Of a stretch of 64,000 bases of DNA, positions 13,292-25,109 are shown one piece after another (the stretch's first letter is position 1; the number at the start of each line of letters is the position of its first letter). The stretch comes from Sepioteuthis lessoniana (taxonomy: Eukaryota; Mollusca; Cephalopoda; Myopsida; Loliginidae): assembly GCA_963585895.1 (NCBI GenBank), contig OY757939.1:40196141-40260140 (forward strand), given 5' to 3'. A program made the translations under genes and the position numbers. The notes under the pieces are model-generated. The model did no database searches. It saw only the letters and a list, made by a program, of their open reading frames with translations, and was not told the DNA's origin.

Positions 13292-13541
13292 TAAGTTGGC
13301 TGACTGTAGTCAAGGACAACTGGAAGGCTCCCTTTTCAATAGGTACTACACTGAGGTGTAGAAGAGGGTGCTACTCCTTTCCCAGGATAGTTCCACTTAC
13401 CCTTGATTCATACCTTACAATGCCAAGTGTAAAGCAAGGAAGCATCAAGTACCATTTTTTGAGTCTGATATGACTTGACCTGGAATTGAACCCCAGTCTA
13501 CCAGACCATTAACGAACACTAACAACGATGCCAATGGGCCT
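13292..13541 (-). repeat. SINE3 (tRNA-derived SINE)
   Basis: Minus-strand copy. End block AAGTTGGCTGACTGTAGTCA at left, then AGGTACTACACTGAGGTGTA, and TTGAGTCTGATATGACTTGA. The head complement TGGAATTGAACCCCAGTCTA leads to GATGCCAATGGGCC. It lies just right of a (TA)n run. Confidence 0.8.
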
Positions 13542-14473
13542 ATATAACAGGATGGAAATAAATTTATTATCTTAATGTGACCAATTATATATATATATAT
13601 ATACACACACATACATAGAGTTTCTTTCGTGTATTATATGAGGTGCTCAATATTTAAATGATGTTGATAGAAAAAAATCTCCTGATTTGGATCTATCTGG
13701 TGTATATAAATCAAATTCAAAATTTGACTTATTGTATGAATATATCACAGCTTTGATAATGTTGTCATAACATTCTATTGATTACTTAATTTCAGGGTTT
13801 TATAAATATCCATTAATAAAAGTCAATATAACGACATATCAAGAAGATATGAACACACTGTAAAATTATCCACAGTGATTGTAATTTTTTAAGTTTATTT
13901 CATCAAATATTGTCACATTTTAAAGTTTTTTTTCCAAATTAAGGGAAACAAAAATCAAACAGCAAATTGTAATGTAATTAAAACCCAGAAAATTTTAGGA
14001 TATTTAATGCACATGAGACACACATACTTTCAATCTGTTTTATATATTGTCATAAATAATCTTTGGCTTCAACAAAATTGTTACTTCAGTATCAAGTCAA
14101 GATTTAAACATAATAATTAATGACATTTTAGTCTTTTTAAGAGTATAACAATAAAAGACTAAAATGAATAAATAGTAATTATTAGAATAATTAACCTTCA
14201 GCAGCTTTTTATTCAAATAAAATCTGAAGGTAAAACAAGAATATCAGAATTTACAATGGAAGGCAGTTATTTATAAAAATAAGGAAAAACAAAAAGTCAA
14301 TTTGTTATATTCTTTTAATAAATATATTTTTCAATTAGGCTCACAAACACTTTGATCTTTACTTGTATACCAAATAAATTATCCATGATATGGGACTTAG
14401 GATCAATTTAAGGATTTTTATCATGGGGATAAATGTAAGAGTATTAACATTTCAATTAAGTAGCAAAACTTTA

Positions 14474-14506
<33 letters not shown>

Positions 14507-16859
14507 GAAAAAGAAATAAAAGTTACTGTATGCATAGAAAATAGGATACTTATAGTAGAGTTTAAATAGATCCTCAAATCACTATATTACAAATTTATAG
14601 TAAAATTAGGATCATACATAAATGAAAAGATAAAAAAATTATTATACTTTTTTCAATTAAAAATTTTGATGAGGATAAGTTAAAAGATAAAAAAAATCAT
14701 TTACAAAAATAATTGAAAATAAAAAATATCTAACAAAATAATACTAACACTGTCCCATAAAAGTTGTTACATTTAGTATATGAATTTTATAAGCATATAT
14801 AACCATTATTATAGGACTGAGGTAGTATCATTTAGTTATATACTTTAAACAAAGTATGAAAAGTTAAGAAAAATAAGATAAATATGATTAATAGATAACT
14901 GCATGACAAAAATGAATATAATGAATGATGTTATTTCTTTTGTTACTTCAACTCATGCATCAATTTCATTTGTAAATAAATAATTATAAATAATATTTTT
15001 ATAATTTCAACTATGACTGATTACAATTATTCTGGGTCTAATTAAAATAAATGTTTAAAATTGAATTGCAAACTAGTTCTTTGATTGTTATTTGGGGGAA
15101 AAAAAGCAGTAAAGCTAACATTGAATTTTTAGGTTGTTCCAGAAAGTAGGGAATTATATCACTACACATGCGGTGGCCTAGGGAGGAGACAAAAAATTAA
15201 ACATGATATTTAATATTTTCTTTAACACTGATAAAAAAAGATTAATAAGTTTATGAATAGAGTAATAGTGATACATTTCTAGATATTCAAAGAAGTTGTA
15301 ATGATAATTTATTCTTAAAGTACAATAATTTTAATTTACTTTGTATAAAACAATATCCAGAGAAACAGCAGTATGACAAAATACTTTTCTTATAAGAGAA
15401 TTTAATGTATACTCATAGAAAATATACAAAAGTCTTCAGAAATGTAGGAAAAATTTATTTATGAATCTTAACCAAATATTACTAAAATTTTAATTTGTAA
15501 AAAAAAAAAAAACAAACTAATAACTATATACCTCATATCTTTAACTCATGGATATTTTGAAGGAATCATTTCTGGACAGAAAATTTGAGTCTCATTGGAT
15601 ATTTTAAATCAATTTTATTTTTACAGGAATAAAGCAAAATTAAACATATCTAAAAGCAAAATATTTTAGATATATCCCCAAATAGAATATGTTTCATTTT
15701 ACCTAATTTTTCCAATGATATAGTTAAGATAAAACCCAAAAGGCTTTTGTTTTTACTTTATCATTTGAAAAATTAAATGTATAATCTTAAAAAAGTTACC
15801 ATCAGTTGGTTTTGATGATTAGGATACAGAAAATATTTGTATCATGTAAAGAACAGAAAAAAAATGAATTAAAAAAAAGTTATTGTAAGCAAGATAAAAA
15901 TATTAAACTTAAATGACATTATGACGAGAAACTATTTTTGATAGCAAAAACTTTATAGAAATGATAAGATTATGAATTTAAGTTTATTCTATTATTTTTA
16001 ATCAACTTTTTACGATAGATATCTACAATGAAAATTTATCAATTTATAAATCAAAACCTTGAATGAAGGAATCACTAACTACTAAATTGACTTTGACCTA
16101 TGGGAAGGTTATAGCCAGAACACTGTTGCTCCATTTACTAATTTGGAACAAAAGAGATCAATACCCCCCCCCCATAAATTTCAAAATACTTAAAAACTTA
16201 TTTAAAATTGTTTCATTTTAGTAATATATAATGTACCACAAAATAATACTAAGAGAAAATACAAGTTATTTATTAAATGTTAAAATAACATTTTTTGATA
16301 ACTTTTAAATTTATCATAAAACTAAGTGTAAGTGGTTAACTAGTTGAAGGAAAATAATATTTAATACGAGTTAATCATAAAAAAAAAAAATTTTAATTGA
16401 GATTAATAACAATCAAAAATAAATAAATAATTAGGATACAATGTTTAATCAGGCTTCATTGGTTTCTACATTTCATTTAAAAGGAAATTTTTTTTATTAT
16501 AAATAATACTTTACAGAATTGATATAAAGTGAATAAAATTATATACAAAGTTTTGTCAAATTATTTCAGTTTTGATAATTTCAAAACAGTTAAACATAAT
16601 ATTGAATATGAAGGAAATATTTTATTTTAGCTTTGAAATAAAGAAAAATATAGAGATTCAATGAATGAAATTTCATACTTTATTATAATATTATTTTAGT
16701 ATATTTCTTCCTTGATGCGAATGATCCAAAAGAAGTGAGTTATGAATACAGATAAGTTAAAAAATCTAAAGAAAATTAGCACAAAAAAGTAATGCAAAGA
16801 AGAAAAAAAAGAAAAAGAAAAAAAAAATGTTTTTAAACAGAGAATAAGAAAGTTCTTAC
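13542..16859. other. Repeat-poor intron next to the candidate first exon
   Basis: Very AT-rich sequence with simple tracts: (TA)n/(CA)n at 13588-13613 and poly-A at 14474-14502. None of the rpA/rpB/SINE families that fill the rest of the window occur here. A mariner-end-like GGTTGTTCCAGAAAGTAGGG occurs at about 15134. No exon recognised. Confidence 0.4.
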
Positions 16860-16864
16860 CTCAT
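16860..16864 (-). CDS. Candidate first coding exon of the JNK gene
   Basis: On the minus strand, ACAATC-ATG-AG is followed directly by a strong donor GTAAGA (16859-16854). The ATG has A at -3, a favourable start context. The split codon AG plus one base is the right phase for the acceptor at 2439: AG joins T to give Ser, and the reading continues Leu-Cys-Met-Ser-Leu-Ala-Ser-Gln in the JNK frame. The predicted start Met-Ser-Leu matches how vertebrate JNK3 begins, as I recall it. The intron would be 14.4 kb. The untranslated part would extend to the right, to an unknown start within about 16865-17250. Without transcript data this is inference. Alternatively translation starts at 2432, with a different 5' exon or none. 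Confidence 0.4.
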
Positions 16865-18654
16865 GATTGTAAATGTTCCTAGTTTCACAAACCTACACAA
16901 TACACAAATCTTACTAATAAGCTTTTATATATATATGTATGTGTGTGTATGCAAGTGTGTGTTCCAGGCAGTACTTCTATTCACTTTTGGTGCTTCTCCA
17001 AATTCATATATTGATAGTACATAGCAAAAAGACAATAATATAAGTAGATGGTCAGCACTAATTTCATTCAGATCCACTAGCTGTTGCCAACGACTATTAT
17101 TGAACACTTAAGTTATACTGCTTGATACTAGCAGGTAGTCTTGCAATTCACTAGCAGTGACAACGGATGGCAGAAGAATGAACAAATGCACAGATGGGAC
17201 TTGAAGTAAAAGAGAGAGACTAAACCAGGAAGAAGAGTAGTATCATTACAATGTTTTATTATTGATTGACCTGTAACAACAACAACAACAAAAAATAATA
17301 ATATTCAAAAAAATGTTCAATATTATCAAAAGTGTTAGCTTCAATTTTAATTAAATCAGAAAGGAAAGAAGAAAAAAGAGTGAGGAAGGAAAATAAGAGT
17401 GGAGGGGTGCAATGAATTTTAAATAGAAAAATTATTGACTGATTTGATGGGTGGAAATAGGACCAATGATCTGAAAAGAAAACCTATCTTTATCTATAAG
17501 TGGACTAAGTAATTTGGCAATCTCTAGTAATTTAGAGAGAGGGAAGAGACTAGAATAGATTGGAACATAACACAACTCAAAATAGTAACTAAAAAATTGG
17601 CAATTTGTACCAATACTCTTCAGAGCAAGAGGAAGTAGTAGTAGTCATCGTTGTAGTAGTAGTAACTGTATAATTTGCAAGGAACTATGAACATTATGGA
17701 CTTTTTAATTTTATGAACAGAAAAAACAAAAAATCCAAAAAACAGAAATTAAATAGAAAAACTGATCCTCATTAGAAAATATACCAATATCAAAGAAACA
17801 AAAATGAATTATTTTATAAAGTTTGCAAATGAAATTAAAAGTCTGTTTTTGTGTGTGTATGTATGTACATATGTATTTAGAATCAGTAGAATAATAAGTT
17901 ACAGAAACAAGTAAAAGAAATAATAAGGTAAAGAAAAAAATATACAGAAATATACAAGCCTAACTTTAATCTTATCAAATTAACATTCTAATTTTTCATC
18001 ATTGTGCTCATTTGTTTACAATAGTTCACTAACTTAATTTCTATGATAACTAAAATTCTAAGGTTGAACCTAAATTACCAAGTTATAAAATGAAATTGAA
18101 TTTTTTTTTTTCCAAGTAGCCTCAACAAACAATAAATAACAATCCAATCTACAAGAACATTTCTTAAAGTTTAACTTTCACAAAAATACCTAAGAAAAAG
18201 TTGTTTAGGGCTGCATTGTGGAAATATTATCAACTGTAAATTTATAGTAAATATAAAATGAAAACAATTATTATTCAATAGCAGTGAGTGTTTCTAGATA
18301 TCTAGTGACAGTGAAGCCGTATATAGGTACATCAACAAGTTTACAAATATAAAAAGCATTTATTTTATGTAATAAGGAACCTAATTAGGGTTTAATGGTT
18401 ATAAAGTTAAGCTAGCAGATGAATACTAGTGAGTTAGGTTCTCATTGGGTGCTCTCTATTTGTAGACTTGTACTACAGCTAAGCTGAGTAAATAACTATT
18501 TTATATAACAAATGTTTATTTCTCAGCATGACACCGGTTTTTTTTTTTTTTTGAATACACTTAAGTCACTGGTGAATATTACTGAACATTAGAGAAAATT
18601 TCAGATCAAATCTCTTGAACTTTTAGGTAGATTCCAAGTTATCAGTGACTTAGT
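16865..18654. other. Possible JNK 5' UTR/promoter region, otherwise unassigned
   Basis: Positions 16940-17250 are less AT-rich and free of known repeats, which would suit a 5' untranslated exon or promoter. I see no TATA box or other definite signal. The remainder is AT-rich with (ACA)n at 17277-17290, (AGT)n at 17634-17662 and a T tract at 18540-18552. The 60-codon open frame at 16925-17107 ends in a TA/CA tract and is not supported. Confidence 0.3.
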
Positions 18655-19068
18655 CAGCTGGGGCTGCAGAATACACTGACTGCATCTCTGTAAAAGAGTA
18701 AGACTTCCCCAACAAGTGTCCTGAATAGGACACTAAACAATCTGATGGTGAGGCTTCAGTAATGCTGGAGCTTTGGGGAATGCAGAGTATCCCTTTATTG
18801 CCATCACTTTTAAGTTAATTCTGATAGGGTCCTATCTATGGATCCAATAGAACTCAACTGTGTAATTATGCTAAACTGAATTATTTGAAATAGAACTGTT
18901 TTGACATTTAACTGTGTAAATAAATGATTGTTTAATTAAATTGTTATTGATACACAGCAATACTTGCAACCATTTAACTTTGTTGACTAAACTGAATTGT
19001 TTGAAATATAAATAAATGGATTTGACATTAAATAACCTACAATGGTTGATATGCCATCAAACTAAGTT
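18655..19068 (+). repeat. rpA retroposon, sense strand
   Basis: Starts with the palindromic end TCAGCTGGGGCTGCAGAATA. Then TCTGATGGTGAGGC, a reduced module region, and the tail GACATTAAATAACCTACAAT then GGTTGATATGCCATCAAAC. Confidence 0.8.
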
Positions 19069-20544
19069 GTGAGTTCAATCTTTGGGTGCTGGTTTAGTAG
19101 AAAAAAAAGTAAGATTACAAAAGTGAAATAACAAAGGTGAATTGATATATCCCAAGGCAAGGACAGCAGGATGAGTACAGTTTTCCCTCACTCATAGATA
19201 GAATAAATTTCAAGTCCAAATTCCCCGACTATGACAAAAGACACCTGATGAATGCCAGAGAGTGCAGCAGTCGAAACACTGTGAAAATAACAATCAAGAT
19301 GAGGATAATAGTGAGATTTCCGAATTAACTTACTGATCCAGCATTGTTGATGGTGGGAGGTGGGTATCTTTTGAGAGGTTGTATAAGATCATTAAGCATA
19401 CAATGTTTGGCAATTGAAGCAATCAGACAACAGCAAATTATATCCTCACATGGAGTGATGTTGAGATATTTGATGTCCTTCAACTAGAATTAATTTGTTT
19501 AGTTTGGGTAATTTCAATACACACTAATATTTCTCAAATTAAATATTAAGCTAATATCATTTTGTTTATTTTTACATTTGTTTTTTTTCTCTCCAATATG
19601 TATTTTCTATCACACTTGTTAAAAAATGCTACAGTTGTCTCCATGTGCTTGAAAATAACTATTTTAAATACAAATACTGAGATCTGTTTTCAAATTCCAT
19701 TTCAACATTAAATTTTTTTTTCTTATTTAAAAGACTACAGTATATATACGTTTTTAGTTAAAAATATTGAAAATATTTTTGCTTTGAGTTTTTCATGAAT
19801 TATCTAATTTATATAAGTTATTGGACAATTTTTACAGTATACATTTTTTATTATGACATACAGGAGTATTGTTATACTAAACTTTGCTGAGATATGGCAT
19901 ATAAGCCTCAAGTTGCTAACAGTACCAACTGTTGCTTAAGTGGTCACCCATTTGATTACAAAACAAGCTCAATATTGCTTGAGAGATTTAGCAGGAACCG
20001 GTGTTTTCAGCATGACTTAACCATATGTATATAACCATTAGTATTCAGCATTTTAAGGATTTCTGATATTGTAAAATCTGATGTTTACTATTTTAAACTA
20101 AAAAAAAAAAAAAAAAAAAGAAAAACAAGGGGGCGGGCAACTATTTCATTTAAGATATAAATTCTCTGTGATTAAAACAGACTTACATATCCAGCATGGA
20201 AGGATGAAATTCAGTGTCTTCTGATGACCTGAATTATTTAGACATGTAAATTTAGGAGACTGTTTCTTTTTTCTTAAAAGCTGAATCATCTATTTATATA
20301 GAATGAAAATTCCTTATATGGGTTTTATTTCAAAGAAATCAGTATCAACATCACCATATTATGGTTCTTCAAGTGTCTTAAGTGATGTAATGATTAATAA
20401 ATGAAGCAAGATGAGTTTGTGTACCCTAGACTTCTGAGATTGTTCCAAACTAAGCTGAGTAATGATTCTAATATGAAAGTTCTTTCTTTTTGATAATCTT
20501 AGAAAGTCTGGTAGAGGTTCATTTTATAATGGATCTTAGTAGAA
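19069..20544. other. Unassigned, with a possible LINE 3' remnant
   Basis: Positions 19140-19330 are less AT-rich. The block CCTGATGAATGCCAGAGAGT then GCAGCAGTCGAAACACTG resembles motifs I associate with 3' regions of retroelements (weak recollection). The rest is AT-rich, with a poly-A/G patch at 20100-20135. Confidence 0.3.
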
Positions 20545-20627
20545 ATTGATAGTTGGCTGGTTGCATTTTATGGCATATCAACTCTTGTAGGTTAGTTATT
20601 TAATGCCAAATCCTGTTTATACATATA

Positions 20628-21401
20628 CGAGGTGCATACGATAAGTTTCCAGACTTTTTTCGTATGGGCATTTAAAATTGTCGTAGACACTTGACAATTC
20701 AGTATGTTATTGCTATACATCTTATGAGATGACTGACCAATTTTTATGATTTCAGCTTCAAATGAACAGCTACAGCAGCAATTGGAATACACCCTACTAA
20801 AGCCTGATTGTCACACCCGGTGAATTTCAAAAATGCAATCTGACACTTTAGAAGAATGATATCCAATAAAATCCTGTTTTAAACTTGGAAAAAATGTCAC
20901 AGAAACGTATAGAATGCTTCAGACTGCTTTTCGACCATCTTGCATGAATCGGGCCTCAGTTTTTGAGTGGCATAAGAGATTCAAAGAGGGCAGGGAGTCA
21001 GTGAGGGATGATGAGAGGTGTGGTAGGAGTAAAGAAGTCAATATACCAGAGTTGATTGGCTAAAGGGTTAGGGTTACTATGTTGAGGTTTTAAGGGAGTT
21101 CAGGAAGAGATTTCGTCGGAAGAGGCCAGTACTCTTCAAATCAGGTCAGTGGCATTTCCACCAGGACAATGCACCAGTCCACAATTCCATCATTATGAGA
21201 CAATTGAGGAGATGAAAGAGGCTGTGATGAAGGTCATTGACACGCTCCCACAAGAGGACTTCCATGGGGCCTTCCAGAAATTGTTGGAACGGTACAGCAA
21301 GTGCATTGCAGCCGGAGGAGATTACTTGGAAGGGGACAAGAGTTTCATGTGTACTAAGTGCCCATAAGAAAGAAGTCTGGAAACTCATCTTATGCACCTC
21401 G
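20628..21401 (+). mobile_element. Internally deleted mariner (family M-a), copy 1
   Basis: A 774-bp element between TA dinucleotides (20626-20627, 21402-21403). Inverted ends are CGAGGTGCATACGATAAGTT at left and its counterpart ACTCATCTTATGCACCTCG at right. It keeps the transposase N-terminal region at about 20885-21065 (frame with MNRASVFEWHKRFKEGRESV) and C-terminal pieces (GQWHFHQDNAPVHNS at about 21145-21190, FHGAFQKLLERY at about 21262-21297). The catalytic middle is gone, and the SPDLAP...D segment is also deleted. Full-length mariners are about 1.3 kb. Non-functional. Confidence 0.85.
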
Positions 21402-21484
21402 TATATTGAACATACCATTTGTAAATGAATAGTTTGTAGACAACAATTTTCTAAAAGAGCCAAAGCTGATTTGCTTGTACACAA

Positions 21485-21734
21485 AGTAAAGTAAGTAAAG
21501 TTGGCGACTGTATTTGAGGGCGACTCAAAGGCTCCCTTTTCGATAGCTACAACACCAAGGTGTAGAGAAGGGCGCTACTCCTTTTTCAGTATTGACCCAC
21601 TTTTATATTTTATAATGTTGAGTGTTAAACAAGAGGCAACAAGCACCATTTGTTTTGAGTCTTTGGCATGACTCGACCTGGGATTGAACCCAGGTCTCCA
21701 GGGCCATTGGCAAACACTCTAACCATTATGCCAA
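21485..21734 (-). repeat. SINE3 with 13-bp target duplication
   Basis: Flanked by TGCTTGTACACAA at 21472-21484 and 21735-21747, which belongs to an rpA internal module. The copy reads on the minus strand from CATAATGGTTAGAGTGTTTG through GGTTCAATCCC to the end block near AAGTAAAGTTGGCGACTG. Confidence 0.9.
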
Positions 21735-22137
21735 TGCTTGTACACAATTAAATGGCTTCAAGTATTGCTATTTAACATGAGAAAGTCTATTTAACATTAT
21801 TCTTTGCACACAGTTAATTGGTCCCAAGTATTGAAGTGTAATACTAATAATTCAATTAAGCAGTCATCTGTTTGCACAAAGCTAGTTGGTTTCAAATCTC
21901 GAAAAGGTTTGAATATTTTTATTTGACTCATAGATAGGACCCTAACTCGGATCAGAGTGAACCAGGCAGTAATAGCAATAAAGAGGTACTCAATACACCA
22001 CAAAGGTCCAGGACTGGAGCCTCACCATCAGTGGGTTTAGAGTCATATCCAGGACAATTGTTGGTGGGTTGGGTTGGGGTAAATTTCACTCCTCTGCAAA
22101 GATGCAGTTAGAGTAATCTACAGCCTCAATCAACTAG

Positions 22138-22607
22138 ACAGTAGAAATGGAAAATATTTTTACAAAATTAAATTTTTCAAGCAAACTTTTAATCTAAAAA
22201 GAGAATATAGTTTTCTTTTAATACAAAAGTGACCGTGTAAAGGTAAGAATATCTTATTTCCTTCAACTATTCTCCCCAATCACCTCAGAGTTAGGTATTT
22301 TTGTTAAATTTTAGAAAGCATGAAAGAAAACTAAAGAAATTCTTTAAAATCTTTCTTGCCCATAAATGTAGCATCTACTTTAGCTACAAGGTAAAGAAAA
22401 AGTAGACATTATTAAAAACAGTGAATCATATTTGATTGAATCCAAATTTTCAATCTGACTTTGATAATATAACTTGATATGTTTTTTTATTTTCTAAAAA
22501 AAAAAAAAAGAAAAGAAAAGAAAAAATTCCCCAATCAACAAAAAATATTAAAATCAGATATCCAAAGAAGAATTTAATTGTTTTCATTTTTTTTAAAATT
22601 AAAATTC
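22138..22607. other. AT-rich, no feature recognised
   Basis: Includes an A tract at 22497-22527 with AAAAG repeats. No gene or repeat family identified. Confidence 0.4.
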
Positions 22608-22609
22608 AT

Positions 22610-22906
22610 ATTGCTTGATTGATTTTAGTGACATGTCAACTTGTCTACGGTTATTTTACATCAGTAGGTTAGGAAATAGTATTCATGGTACATTTATTTT
22701 TTTTGTGTAGTTATTTAAGAGGTTTTTGCACACAGTCATATGGTATCAAGTATTCTGATATAATACAAATAATTTGCACACAGTTGTAGGATTTTAAGTA
22801 TTCTTATCTAATACTGATAATTATTTGGTTTCAAGTAATTATTTCTATTTAATAATAATCATGTTTGCATGCAGTTATATGGTTTTAACTAACTAATAAT
22901 AATCTT
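22610..22906 (-). repeat. rpB retroposon, truncated
   Basis: GATTGATTTTAGTGACATGT at the tail side, then modules ACACAGTCATATGGTATCAA and following. It breaks off in an A tract before the GAGTGGACC region. Confidence 0.7.
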
Positions 22907-22967
22907 AAAAAAAAAAAAATTATAGTTTCAATTCACTTTAGAAAAAGCCTCAAACAACTTTGTATTG

Positions 22968-23605
22968 TTGATTGATTTTAATGGCATGTCAACCCATTTA
23001 GGGTTATTTTATGCTATGTTCAAATTTATATAATTTGTGTAATAGTTTAAGTGGTTTTATTTGCACATGGTAATATGATATTTACCGGACATTGGCCTAG
23101 CGGTTAGAGTGTTCGCCAATGGCCCGGGAGACCTGGGTTCAATCCCAGGTCGAGTCATACCAAAGACTCAAAAAATGGTACTTGATGCCTCCTTGCTTAA
23201 CACTCAGCATTATAAGGTGCGGATCAAGGGTAAAGTAGAGCCATCCAGGGAAGGAGTAGTGCCCTCCCCTACATCTTGGTGTAGTAGCTATCGAAAAGGG
23301 AGCCTTCGGGTTACCCTCGACAATGGTCGCCAACTTTACTTACTTAATATGATATCAAGTATTCCTATCTTTCAGATCTATTTGACCCATAGATGGGACC
23401 AAAACCGATACAACCACTTTGGGTCAGAATGAACCTGGGAGTAATGGCAATGAATGAGTACACCACACTTCTCAGATCTCCATAACTGGAGTCTCACCAG
23501 TTTAGTGTCATACCAAGGACATCCACCCTCTTTTTTTGGTGGAGGGTCGTCTTACCCCTCTGTAGAGGATAAAGTCAGTGCATTCTAAGCTCTGCTGACA
23601 GGGTG
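22968..23605 (-). repeat. rpB retroposon interrupted by SINE3
   Basis: Tail side TGATTTTAATGGCATGTCAA. After the SINE3 insertion it continues with TTTGACCCATAGATGGGACC, GGTCAGAATGAACCTGGGAG and the end ATTCTAAGCTCTGCTGACAG. The gap is explained by an insertion with an 11-bp duplication. Confidence 0.85.
23082..23344 (+). repeat. SINE3, best-preserved copy, 11-bp target duplication
   Basis: Flanked by TAATATGATAT (23071-23081 and 23345-23355). A-box region TTGGCCTAGCGGTTAGAGTG, B box GGTTCAATCCC at about 23137-23147. Then GAGTCATACCAAAGACTCAA, a body with CTACATCTTGGTGTAGTAGC, and the 3' end GTCGCCAACTTTACTTAC. About 263 bp. The 107-codon open frame across it is incidental. Confidence 0.92.
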
Positions 23606-23938
23606 GTACTTTTTGTTGTGACACTTTAGTATGTTGCTTATAACCTCCATATAGTTGTTCTTTAACTAAAAATTTTCATTCAATATATACATTTAAAATT
23701 ACTTATTTAGCTTAATTAACTAAAGCTAAGTCATGTGTCATAAAAAAAAAAAATTACTTTTTAAGAGTGTTATCAATGCAAAAATTTTATGACACATTGG
23801 CTGAGAATGATAGACAAATTTTCTAGATTACGTAGTTAACTTGAAATATGCAAAGAAGATAAATACTCATTTATTTTAAAGACATTATGGTACTATATTG
23901 GAAACATTTTTTTGTATCTGTGGTTTGATTGTTAAAAG
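23606..23938. other. AT-rich, no feature recognised
   Basis: No open frame or repeat identified apart from an A tract at about 23741. Confidence 0.4.
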
Positions 23939-23939
23939 A

Positions 23940-24185
23940 TTTTGTTTGTTTTAATGGCATATTAACTTTTGTAGGTAATTTAATGCCAAAGTGATCCTTG
24001 TAGAAGAACAGCAGTGATATTATTTAACCCATAGCTGGGGGAATAAGGGGGCTAAATACCTTTATTAAAGGGTATTAGTCTGAAACTGAATGTAATAACA
24101 CAATTGGAATTCAAACTTGCTTATTTTGAGGCTGCAGTCCAGCACTTTAACAATCAAGCCATGGAGACTCTCTCTCCAATGTTAA
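23940..24185 (-). repeat. SINE4 (tRNA-derived SINE)
   Basis: Minus-strand copy. The rpA-like tail is at left (TTTTAATGGCATATTAACTT, TAATTTAATGCCAAAG). Then GAACAGCAGTGATATTATTT, CCCATAGCTGGGGGAATAAG, and the head complement GGAATTCAAACTTGC and AACAATCAAGCCATGGAGAC. Confidence 0.75.
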
Positions 24186-24344
24186 AAGAAAATTATTTTG
24201 AGTAACAGGTTAAAACTTCTTACTTGTAGGTAAAAAAAAAAAGAAAAAGAAAAAAGCAATCTACTGATTAACTGATTTTAATTTCATATGTTTATATTTA
24301 CATATTTTGTATAATAGTTTAAGAGTTCCTTTTTTTGTACATGG

Positions 24345-24345
<1 letters not shown>

Positions 24346-24400
<55 letters not shown>
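24346..24400. repeat. (TA)n microsatellite
   Basis: Perfect TA run of about 27 units inside rpB, in place of the usual TATGGTATCAA module. Confidence 0.95.
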
Positions 24401-24401
<1 letters not shown>

Positions 24402-24477
24402 TATTCCTATCTAATACTTATAATTTCCATAGTTTTATTTGATCAATAGATAGGAAACTAACAGGTACTACCACTCT

Positions 24478-25109
24478 CAACCAGTTGACTGGGTCTGTAG
24501 AATACCCCAACTGCATTTTTGAAGAGGGGTATGCCACCACCCCTCCATCCCCAACAAGTGTCCTAAATATGGGACTAAACCATCTGGTAGTGAGGCACCA
24601 GTTCTGGAGCTTTGGGGAATGTAGAGTACTCCTTCATTGCCATTACTCCCAGGTGCACTCTGACCCAGAATGTTAGTACCTCTAAGGGTCCCACAGAACT
24701 GATTACCCATTTAACTGAGTGCAGATAAATGACTCATGTTAAATTGAATTGCTAGTGTTATATAGCAATACTTGAAACCATTTAACAATGTGCAAACAAA
24801 TAATGAATACTAAAAGGAATTATTAGTATTAGATAGGAATACTTGAAATCATTTAACTGTGTGCAAACAAATGAACTCTGGCTTGTTTAAAATGTTATCT
24901 ACTAACTATATATAAGTATTTGGCACTAAATAACCTACAAGTGTTGATATGGAAATTTACTAAGCTTTTTGCTTAGATGTGGCACAAGGCCATATGAAAG
25001 GGGTACCCAATGAGACTCGAACTCACTCGTGAAGGTTTGTTAGTCGAGCTTGCTAACCATTACACCACCAGAGGCGCATCTACAAGTGTTGATATGCCAT
25101 AAACTTATG
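24478..25109 (+). repeat. rpA retroposon inserted in rpB, 8-bp duplication
   Basis: Bounded by ACCACTCT at 24470-24477 and 25110-25117. The 5' end is CAACCAGTTGACTGGGTCTG and the 3' end is GTTGATATGCCATAAACTTA. A SINE2 interrupts its tail. This copy gives clean evidence for both rpA termini. Confidence 0.88.
24952..25079 (-). repeat. SINE2 inserted in the rpA tail, 17-bp duplication
   Basis: Flanked by CTACAAGTGTTGATATG at 24935-24951 and 25080-25096. Minus strand: GCGCCTCTGGTGGTGTAATG, then GTTAGCAAGCTCGACTAACA, B box GAGTTCGAGTCTC, and GGGTACCCCTTTCATATGGC. About 128 bp. Confidence 0.93.

Larger units (their letters stand above)
20549..22137 (-). repeat. rpA retroposon split by a mariner and a SINE3
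   Basis: The tail end is at 20549-20627 (TTTTATGGCATATCAACTCT). The sequence resumes at 21402 (TTGAACATACCATTTGTAAA) after a mariner, and again at about 21748 after a SINE3. It then runs through GGATCAGAGTGAACCAGGCA to the end AATCTACAGCCTCAATCAAC. Without the insertions it is about 0.55 kb. Confidence 0.8.

Noticed and set aside
16925..17107. 60-codon open frame near the candidate JNK exon
   Set aside because: It ends in TA/CA repeat, has no recognisable domain, and its frame does not join the candidate donor in a coding way.
21146..21484. 112-codon minus-strand open frame
   Set aside because: It is the antisense shadow of the mariner C-terminal region on the plus strand.
23082..25096. tRNA-like sequences with A and B boxes taken as tRNA genes
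   Set aside because: They are SINE heads: they lack paired acceptor arms and 3' halves, continue into SINE bodies, occur in many copies, and have target duplications.
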